This document shows, piece by piece, positions 58,552 through 64,000 of a stretch of 64,000 nucleotides of DNA. The DNA is from Mucilaginibacter sp. (GTDB lineage Bacteria > Bacteroidota > Bacteroidia > Sphingobacteriales > Sphingobacteriaceae): the NCBI GenBank assembly GCA_031292485.1, contig JARLHA010000023.1:108487-172486 (forward strand). The letters are read 5' to 3'. The position numbers and the translations under genes are program-made. Each line of letters begins with the position of its first letter. Positions within the stretch are counted from its first letter, which is position 1. The notes under the pieces were generated by a model, which ran no database searches, had not been told where the DNA came from, and saw only the letters and a program-made list of their open reading frames with translations.

Positions 58552-59607
58552 ATGAAAAACATCATTCTTTCAGCTGTATTTCTGGCATCATCTATCCTTT
58601 TCATATCTGGCTGCAGCCAAAGCAAAAGCACTGCAAAAACATCCGCAAAGGACACTTCTAAAAAGGAGGCTGTTGCCGCCGCCGCACAAGACACCGTTCC
58701 CGAAAAGGTAGTTTACCCGCCGCTGGATAAGAAATTGTATGATTCGCTGATGAAGCGCCTTGCCAATGGGGATACTACAGGCAAATGGCCGGTAAAAAAT
58801 GCACCATACCCCCTCCCCGGAGCGATATTGCCATTTAAACGCGTGGTAGCGTTTTATGGTAACCTGTCTGCTAAAAAGATGGGTATCCTGGGCGAATTGC
58901 CGCCAAACGAAATGCTGGCCAAACTGCATGGAGAAGTAAAACATTGGGAGAAAGCCGACCCGAAAACACCGGTGCAACCTGCGTTGCATTATATCGCAGT
59001 GGTGGCCGCCGGTTTCCCCGGTAAGGATAACATGTATATCAACCGCATGCCGGGTAAAAAAATAGATAGTGCAGTGAGACTGGCTAAAAGAGCCCATGCC
59101 ATACTTTTCCTGGATATACAGGTAGCACTAAGCAATATCCGCGCGGAGTTGCCTAAGTTGGAAAAATACTGGGAAATGCCTAATGTACATTGCGGTATCG
59201 ACCCCGAATTTGCTATGAAGGACGGCATCCACCCCGGCAAAAAAATAGGCACTTACGATGCGGCCGATGTTAATTATGTTTCGGCTTACCTGGCCAATGT
59301 AGTGAGGAAGTATAACCTGCCGCCCAAAATTTTTATTGTACACCGCTTTACGCGTAAAATGCTGACCAATTATCAGAACATTAAGCTTCACCCCGAAATT
59401 CAGTTTGTAATGGATATGGACGGCTTCGGGCCCCCTGATTTAAAGACAGGCACCTACCGGGATTATGTTTATCATGACCCGGTACAGTTTACCGGCTTCA
59501 AATTGTTTTACAAAAATGACTCATGGTTGCCGCCGCATCACATGCTTACGCCCGAGGAAATATTAAAGATGTACAAACCGCATCCGATTTATATACAGTA
59601 CCAGTAG
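58552..59607 (+). CDS. Hypothetical lipoprotein, possible TIM-barrel enzyme
   Basis: A 351-residue lipoprotein (signal 1-20, lipobox FISGC|SQ) with an Ala/Lys/Ser linker to ~55. The body has alternating beta/alpha blocks: VVAFYGNLSAKKMGILGELP, HYIAVVAAGFP, AILFLDIQVALSNI, VHCGIDPEFAM, PPKIFIVHRFT and IQFVMDMDGFGPPD. Buried acidic residues at strand ends (LDIQ, GIDPEF, DMDGFG) suggest a glycosidase-like TIM barrel. No family name is certain. The gene has a promoter upstream and stands alone. Confidence 0.65.
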   Translation: MKNIILSAVFLASSILFISGCSQSKSTAKTSAKDTSKKEAVAAAAQDTVPEKVVYPPLDKKLYDSLMKRLANGDTTGKWPVKNAPYPLPGAILPFKRVVAFYGNLSAKKMGILGELPPNEMLAKLHGEVKHWEKADPKTPVQPALHYIAVVAAGFPGKDNMYINRMPGKKIDSAVRLAKRAHAILFLDIQVALSNIRAELPKLEKYWEMPNVHCGIDPEFAMKDGIHPGKKIGTYDAADVNYVSAYLANVVRKYNLPPKIFIVHRFTRKMLTNYQNIKLHPEIQFVMDMDGFGPPDLKTGTYRDYVYHDPVQFTGFKLFYKNDSWLPPHHMLTPEEILKMYKPHPIYIQYQ

Positions 59608-59611
59608 CGGT

Positions 59612-59735
59612 AGTGATTAGAGACTGGAGATTAGAGATTAGTTAGAAAGACCATGGTCGATAGTCCATAGACCATGGTAATTAGATGTAGTTTTTCAGTA
59701 CTGCCATGGACTATCGACAATGGACTATGGACAAA
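59612..59735. repeat. GGACTATGGACTAT-type inverted word repeat
   Basis: GTCGATAGTCCAT (59656-59668) and ATGGACTATCGAC (59706-59718) are perfect 13-bp arms around a 37-bp core; CCATGG words and AGAGATTAG words flank them. It lies in the leader of the oxidoreductase gene and accounts for the apparent coding extension before 59752. Confidence 0.75.
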
Positions 59736-59751
59736 AAATAAGCTATCAGCC

Positions 59752-60720
59752 ATGAACCCGATCAAATGGGGCATCATCGGTTGTGGTCGCATTGCCCACA
59801 GGTTTGTACAGGGACTACGCGAAGTACCTGGCACTGTGTTGGTATCGGTATGGTCCCGCAGGGCATCATCTGTCAATAGTTTTGTTGAACAATATGGCGG
59901 CAAAGCGTGTACCAACGTGAAAGAGTTGCTTTTAAGCGATATAGATGTTGTCTATATCGCCACATTGCCTGACAGCCATGCATTATACAGTATTTTGGCC
60001 CTGAATGCAGGTAAACATGTGCTGTGTGAAAAGCCTGCGGCCACCAATCTTGCCATTTTAGAAACTATACTTACCGTCGCCCGCGAAAAAGGGTTGCTGT
60101 TTATGGAGGGTATGAAGCCTCCATTCTTTCCGTTGTACCGGCGCCTGAAAGAATATTTACTTACAGACCCGATTGGCCCGGTCGGCTATGTACGGGCGGG
60201 CTCATCTGTTGCAGACATCAGCCGCGACCATCCTAATTTCAGCTATGACCTGATTGGAGGAAGCATTATGCAGATTGGTATTTATGAAGCGTTTTTAGCG
60301 ATAGACTGGCTCGGCAATACCAAAAAAGTGCAGGCGCTCGGCAGGTTCGGGGAAACCGGGATTGACATGTTTTCGATATTTCAAACAGAGCATGAACATG
60401 GCTATGCCCAGATGTATGCAGGTTTTGATTTGCATGGAAAAGGCGACGCCCTCGTCTGCGGCACCCTAGGCAATGTCACCATCCATAAAAATTGGTGGAA
60501 CCCCGCGCGTGCAACGATAGATTACCTCGATGGCCATAGTGTTGAAATTGATGAGCCATTTACCGCTGGCGGCCTCAATTACGAAATCGCGCACTTTTGC
60601 GAGCTGGTCCGTCAACAAAAAACCGAGAGCCCAATTATAAGCCACGATATGTCGAGACAGATGATCGGTATGCTGGATGAGGCAAGGGCACAGGTTGGCT
60701 TGAAATATAAAGGGGAGTAG
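59752..60720 (+). CDS. Gfo/Idh/MocA-family oxidoreductase
   Basis: A 322-residue NAD(P)-dependent dehydrogenase. WGIIGCGRIAHRFVQGLREV is the Rossmann start, EKPAATN the family EKP motif (Lys catalytic), and YDLIGGSIMQIGIYEAF the C-terminal G-G-x-x-x-D/Q region. Such enzymes oxidise sugars or inositols; 1,5-anhydro-D-fructose- or trans-1,2-dihydrobenzenediol-type relatives are closest in pattern. The start at 59752 is the first that precedes the Rossmann motif directly; earlier codons fall in a repeat. Confidence 0.88.
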   Translation: MNPIKWGIIGCGRIAHRFVQGLREVPGTVLVSVWSRRASSVNSFVEQYGGKACTNVKELLLSDIDVVYIATLPDSHALYSILALNAGKHVLCEKPAATNLAILETILTVAREKGLLFMEGMKPPFFPLYRRLKEYLLTDPIGPVGYVRAGSSVADISRDHPNFSYDLIGGSIMQIGIYEAFLAIDWLGNTKKVQALGRFGETGIDMFSIFQTEHEHGYAQMYAGFDLHGKGDALVCGTLGNVTIHKNWWNPARATIDYLDGHSVEIDEPFTAGGLNYEIAHFCELVRQQKTESPIISHDMSRQMIGMLDEARAQVGLKYKGE

Positions 60721-61113
60721 ATTCCCCAAAACGCCATTTGCCGAGGATTTGCCAAAAAACTGGCAGCCAAAATATGCTAATGTCGTGTCAACCATAAATT
60801 GACCAATAGTCAATCTACAAGTTCATTGAACGCAAAAAGCATAAAAAGGGTTTACAAAAGGTTTACACATTTAATGGTTTGTGTTTTTTAAGTGTCTGAT
60901 AGTGAGATGTTTATATGGTTATCCATAAAAATGGGGTTTACACTATTTACATAACCTCCTCCCGGTATTTTTAAGCTGTTCTGATAAAGCCTGAACGTCA
61001 ATTTATTAATGACATGACACCAGGGTTGCCTGTTTATCTGAACAACGCCCTTTTGTAACAATTCCGAAACCTTAACATCCGTTAAGCCAAAATTATCACT
61101 AAATTAGCTACAT
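60721..61113. other. 393-bp intergenic region with GGTTTACA repeats
   Basis: Contains GGTTTACA at 60849-60856, 60860-60867 and 60935-60942, the first two 11 bp apart, inside AT-rich sequence, and a near -7 box before the amidase. No coding features. The repeats could be regulator half-sites, for the amidase or for themselves. Confidence 0.45.
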
Positions 61114-61947
61114 ATGAAAAAAGGCTACTGCTGCTTTACACTACTATTGCTTCTTTTCCTGGCCTCCTGTTCGCCAAAGGGGCCGTACGCGGTAACCAAC
61201 AAGGTATACAAAGAAAAAACGAAAGCGTATTTAGCGGCAATACAAATGCAAAACCCTGATACGCTGCGCGACAGCAGCGGTATGCCGGTACCTTCAGCAT
61301 GGGTAGGCACCGTGAACTTCGGCATCCGAAAGCCAAATTACGTAATTATCCATTTTACCGCTCAGGATTCGCTGGCCCAAACACTGCATACTTTTACCAT
61401 CACCAGTACGCAGGTGAGCGCCCATTACGTTATCGGCAAAGACGGCAAGGTAGTACACATGGTGAATGATTATTTGCGGGCCAACCATGCCGGCCTGGGC
61501 AAGTGGGGCAGCGTAACAGATATGAACAGCTGCTCGATTGGCATCGAGATTGACAATAACGGCAGCGAGGCCTTTACCCAGCCGCAGATCAATAGCCTTT
61601 TGCTGTTACTGACGCAGCTAAAGAAGAGCTATAACATTCCTCAAGCCAACTTTATCGGACACCAGGACTTTGCCCCCAAACGCAAACCCGATCCTGGTCC
61701 GTACTTCCCATGGAAAACCCTGGCAGCCCATGGCTTCGGTTACTGGAGCGACGATATACTGGAGCTGGCCCCCGATGGCTTTGATTATACCATCGCCCTA
61801 AAACTGATCGGCTATGATACCTCGGACCCGAAGGCCGCCATGGTAGCCTTTAAACGCCATTTTGTACAAACAGATATAAAGCCGGAGATTACACAGTTGG
61901 ATTTGAATGTGCTGTATAACGTTTATCAGAAATATAGTGGGCAGTAG
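61114..61947 (+). CDS. N-acetylmuramoyl-L-alanine amidase, lipoprotein
   Basis: A 277-residue Amidase_2 enzyme with a lipobox (FLASC|SP). The zinc ligands fit YVIIHFTAQD (His), ANHAGLGKWGSVTDMNSCSI and FIGHQDFAPKRKPDPGPYFP (His and Asp/Lys region); the middle section NSLLLLLTQLKKSYNIPQAN is family-typical. It hydrolyses the amide between muramic acid and L-Ala in peptidoglycan, facing the periplasm from a membrane anchor. It converges on glnS with a word repeat between. Confidence 0.9.
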   Translation: MKKGYCCFTLLLLLFLASCSPKGPYAVTNKVYKEKTKAYLAAIQMQNPDTLRDSSGMPVPSAWVGTVNFGIRKPNYVIIHFTAQDSLAQTLHTFTITSTQVSAHYVIGKDGKVVHMVNDYLRANHAGLGKWGSVTDMNSCSIGIEIDNNGSEAFTQPQINSLLLLLTQLKKSYNIPQANFIGHQDFAPKRKPDPGPYFPWKTLAAHGFGYWSDDILELAPDGFDYTIALKLIGYDTSDPKAAMVAFKRHFVQTDIKPEITQLDLNVLYNVYQKYSGQ

Positions 61948-61985
61948 ACCCCGGGGTTAAGTTGGATTAAATAGCAAAGTAGTTA

Positions 61986-62040
61986 AGCAATTTGCAACGG
62001 GTTTTATCCCAGAGCAAACTGCCAACTAACAACTGCAAAC
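61986..62040. repeat. CAAACTGCCAACTAACAACTGC-type word repeat
   Basis: Right half CAAACTGCCAACTAACAACT (from 62016) continues GCAAAC up to the glnS stop codon; the left half is shorter (GCAATTTGCAACGG from 61986). Same word family as 44394-44480, 51537-51605 and 57204-57338. It lies between convergent genes. Confidence 0.65.
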
Positions 62041-63699
62041 TTATTTCTTCACCCAGCCATCCTTCAGCGTAACGGTGCGGTTAAACACCAGCTTATCGGC
62101 GGTTGAATGCTTGTCCAGCGTAAAATACCCTTTGCGGATAAACTGGTAGCCTTTGCCGGGGATCGCAGTTGCCAGATCGTTTTCGATATAGGCGTTGGAG
62201 AGTATTCGTAAACTGTTGGGGTTTAAATATTCTTTAAAATCGTTATCCTCGTTGCTGGGATCTTCCACCTGGAAAAGGCGGTCGTACAGGCGCACTTCGG
62301 CGGTTTTGGCATGTGCAACGCTCACCCAATGGATAGTGCCTTTTACCTTTAGTTCGCCGGTATCATGGCCCGACTTGCTTTCGGGCAGGTAGGTGCAATG
62401 GATCTCGGTAACGTTGCCTTCCGCATCTTTAACAAAGCTGTTGCAGGTAACGATATAGGCACTTTTTAACCTCACGGATAGACCCACACCCAGGCGGAAG
62501 AACTTTTTAGGTGGTTCTTCCATAAAGTCTTCGCGTTCTATCCAAAGTTCGCGGCCAAAGGGGATGTCACGGCCGCCTTCGCCGCCTTCCACTTCGGGGT
62601 TGTTTTCGCCAAACATGGTTTCCGTTTCGTCTTCCGGATAGTTGGTGATCACCATTTTTATCGGGTCAAGCACAGCCATGCGGCGCCAGGCGGTTTTGTT
62701 CAGGTCCTCGCGGATGCAGAATTCTAAAAGGCTCACATCAATCATGTTCTCGCGTTTGGCAACACCAATGCGGTCGCAAAAATCGCGGATAGAAGCAGGC
62801 GTATAACCGCGGCGGCGCAAGCCGCTGATGGTCGGCATGCGCGGGTCGTCCCAATCCTCCACATGTCCTTCTGTAACCAGTTGCAGCAGCTTGCGCTTGC
62901 TCATTACCGTGTAGTTGAGGTTCAGTCTTGCAAATTCATATTGTTTGGACGGGAAGATCTCCAGTTGTTCGATAAACCAGTTATACAGGTCGCGGTGAGG
63001 GATAAACTCCAGCGTGCAGATGGAGTGGGTGATCTCCTCTATGGCATCTGATTGCCCGTGCGCAAAATCATACATCGGGTAAATACACCAGGTATCTCCG
63101 GTACGGTGATGATGTGCGTGTTTAATGCGGTACATTAAGGGGTCGCGCAGATGCATATTAGGTGACGCCAGGTCAACTTTAGCCCGCAGCACTTTAGCAC
63201 CATCCGGATATTTGCCATCCTTCATTTCGGCAAATAGCTGTAGGTTTTCTTCTGCGCTGCGGCCGCGGAACTGGTTGGGAGTGCCGGCTTCAGTTGGTGT
63301 GCCTTTTTGGGCAGCTATTTCCTCGGCGCTACTGTCATCTACATAAGCCAGTCCTTTTTTGATCAGAATAACGGCGAAATCGTAAAGCTGATTAAAATAG
63401 TCGGAAGCGTACAATTCATTGGCCCATTCAAAGCCAAGCCATTTTACATCTTCTTTAATACTGTCAACATATTCAATATCTTCCTTAACAGGGTTGGTGT
63501 CATCAAAGCGGAGATTGGTTTTGCCGCCGTATTTAAGGGCAAGCCCAAAGTTTAAGCAGATGGATTTAGCGTGGCCGATATGCAGGTAACCATTAGGCTC
63601 CGGCGGGAAACGGGTAAGTATCCTGCCGCCATGCTTGCCGGTACGTAAATCCTCTTCAACAATCTCCTCTAAAAAATTTAATGACCTTTCTTCACTCAT
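62041..63699 (-). CDS. glnS: Glutamine--tRNA ligase
   Basis: A 552-residue class Ic synthetase charging tRNA-Gln. The HIGH motif is [20 protein letters not shown] (~32-51), the KMSKS-like loop [10 protein letters not shown]; the tRNA-acceptor and anticodon-binding domains fill the C-terminal half ([11 protein letters not shown] and the HYxxG-type beta-barrels). Length is normal for GlnRS rather than the shorter GluRS, and the HIGH context ([12 protein letters not shown]) is GlnRS-specific. An exact -7 box (TATTTTTG, complement of 63719-63726) gives a ~16-nt leader. Confidence 0.96.
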   Translation of the reverse strand: MSEERSLNFLEEIVEEDLRTGKHGGRILTRFPPEPNGYLHIGHAKSICLNFGLALKYGGKTNLRFDDTNPVKEDIEYVDSIKEDVKWLGFEWANELYASDYFNQLYDFAVILIKKGLAYVDDSSAEEIAAQKGTPTEAGTPNQFRGRSAEENLQLFAEMKDGKYPDGAKVLRAKVDLASPNMHLRDPLMYRIKHAHHHRTGDTWCIYPMYDFAHGQSDAIEEITHSICTLEFIPHRDLYNWFIEQLEIFPSKQYEFARLNLNYTVMSKRKLLQLVTEGHVEDWDDPRMPTISGLRRRGYTPASIRDFCDRIGVAKRENMIDVSLLEFCIREDLNKTAWRRMAVLDPIKMVITNYPEDETETMFGENNPEVEGGEGGRDIPFGRELWIEREDFMEEPPKKFFRLGVGLSVRLKSAYIVTCNSFVKDAEGNVTEIHCTYLPESKSGHDTGELKVKGTIHWVSVAHAKTAEVRLYDRLFQVEDPSNEDNDFKEYLNPNSLRILSNAYIENDLATAIPGKGYQFIRKGYFTLDKHSTADKLVFNRTVTLKDGWVKK

Positions 63700-63718
63700 G
63701 ATATCATATAACAGAAGG

Positions 63719-63726
63719 CAAAAATA
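63719..63726 (-). promoter_or_regulatory. -7 box of glnS
   Basis: TATTTTTG on the minus strand exactly matches TAnnTTTG; the predicted start near 63715 leaves a ~16-nt leader before the ATG at 63699. Confidence 0.55.
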
Positions 63727-63802
63727 GGAAAAATTGGGGAATGCGTGTTGAGACTGCAGGTAAATTTGAGCGAGATAGTGGGACTTCTCTGAGATTATTC
63801 AT

Positions 63803-63974
63803 TTACCCCTCCCGGCCTCCCCTAAATATAGGGGAGGAGGTATGGTGGTGAGTTTGTGTGGAAAATTCTGAGATGGTTTACTTACCCCTCCCGGCCTCCC
63901 CTAAATATAGGGGAGGAGGTTAAAAGGTTTATTTGTTTTTAATTTAATTTTCTCTCCCTATATTTAGGGAGAGA
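63803..63974. repeat. CT-rich palindromic repeats: two direct copies and one inverted copy
   Basis: A 39-bp unit (TTACCCCTCCCGGCCTCCCC continuing TAAATATAGGGGAGGAGGT) occurs identically at 63803-63841 and 63882-63920, with weaker similarity extending ~15 bp upstream of each. Each contains the hairpin CCTCCCC-TAAATATA-GGGGAGG. A third, inverted and shorter relative (TCTCTCCCTA / TAGGGAGAGA) is at 63951-63974. Confidence 0.85.
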
Positions 63975-64000
63975 TGTCGACGAAGGAGACAGAGAGGGTA

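Noticed and set aside
63803..63974. CRISPR array
   Set aside because: Only two perfect copies, 79 bp apart, with a palindromic G+C-rich unit that belongs to an interspersed repeat family; no cas genes and no regular spacers.
1..64000. tRNA or rRNA genes
   Set aside because: Reading the intergenic stretches on both strands showed no tRNA-like cloverleaf with a T-loop GTTCGANTC core or rRNA motif.

Overview
The window looks like chromosomal DNA from a Bacteroidota bacterium, most likely Sphingobacteriaceae (a Mucilaginibacter/Pedobacter-like genome). Evidence: several promoters match the Bacteroidota -7 consensus TAnnTTTG, Shine-Dalgarno sequences are weak, and the gene content is typical of the group (GLPGLI-family proteins, a TonB-receptor-type outer-membrane barrel, LytS/LytTR and TPR-HisKA_3 two-component pairs, bactofilin next to M23 peptidase, MORN-repeat secreted proteins, PspC/LiaF proteins, many signal-peptide and lipoprotein genes). 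Composition is even. There is no tRNA, rRNA, CRISPR array, prophage or transposase gene. The left edge cuts a sugar-transporter gene.

Layout. 1-7 kb: a minus-strand lipid-modification locus (a CFA synthase, a DUF1365 protein, a COG2907-type flavoprotein, a membrane esterase, and a second methyltransferase resembling plant coclaurine N-methyltransferases), split by an opposite-strand HigB/HigA-type toxin-antitoxin pair with its own promoter-operator. 7-18 kb: secreted M61 and M28 peptidases, a COG2509 flavoprotein, small unknowns, an esterase-CHB_HEX_C-PA14 fusion, a bacilliredoxin, and an M23 peptidase-bactofilin pair. 18-22.8 kb: ahcY, a methyltransferase, a VOC protein and a GH20-like hydrolase. 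22.9-29.9 kb: a plus-strand cluster of secreted proteins (MORN repeats, a shared unrecognised domain in three copies, TPRs, a CxxCxGxG zinc-finger-like tail) followed by a TPR histidine kinase and NarL-type regulator. This is the best candidate here for an undescribed system. 30-42 kb: unknown secreted proteins, a Crp-like regulator facing a methyltransferase-SulP pair, an NHL lipoprotein, a VOC gene remnant, an ArsR-SRPBCC operon under a 20-bp-arm palindromic operator, an AlkD-like protein and a FadL-like porin. 42-55 kb: two GYF-RDD membrane proteins, a TonB-receptor-type barrel with two tandem GLPGLI proteins facing a LytS/LytTR pair, LiaF/PspC envelope-stress proteins, an SDR and a GtrA protein. 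55-64 kb: MlaE/MlaF, a COG1092 RNA methyltransferase, an unknown lipoprotein, a Gfo/Idh/MocA oxidoreductase, a lipoprotein amidase and glnS.

The spaces between genes are rich in repeats. One family is a CT-rich palindrome (CCCCTCTCC-loop-GGAGAGGGG type) found singly, as inverted pairs and as direct repeats; one pair has entered the touching ends of two coding sequences. Several other families are built from shuffled short words (GACTTCGGACTCAAG, GGCAGTTTGCAGTT, GGACTATGGACTAT) and share one architecture: perfect 9-13-bp inverted arms around a 37-75-bp core. Regulatory DNA is also unusually readable, with operator palindromes fused to promoters, three promoters that leave almost no 5' leader, an FNR-like site, and TCGGTAAA-type direct repeats spaced 21 bp.

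All family calls come from reading motifs by eye and were not checked against databases.
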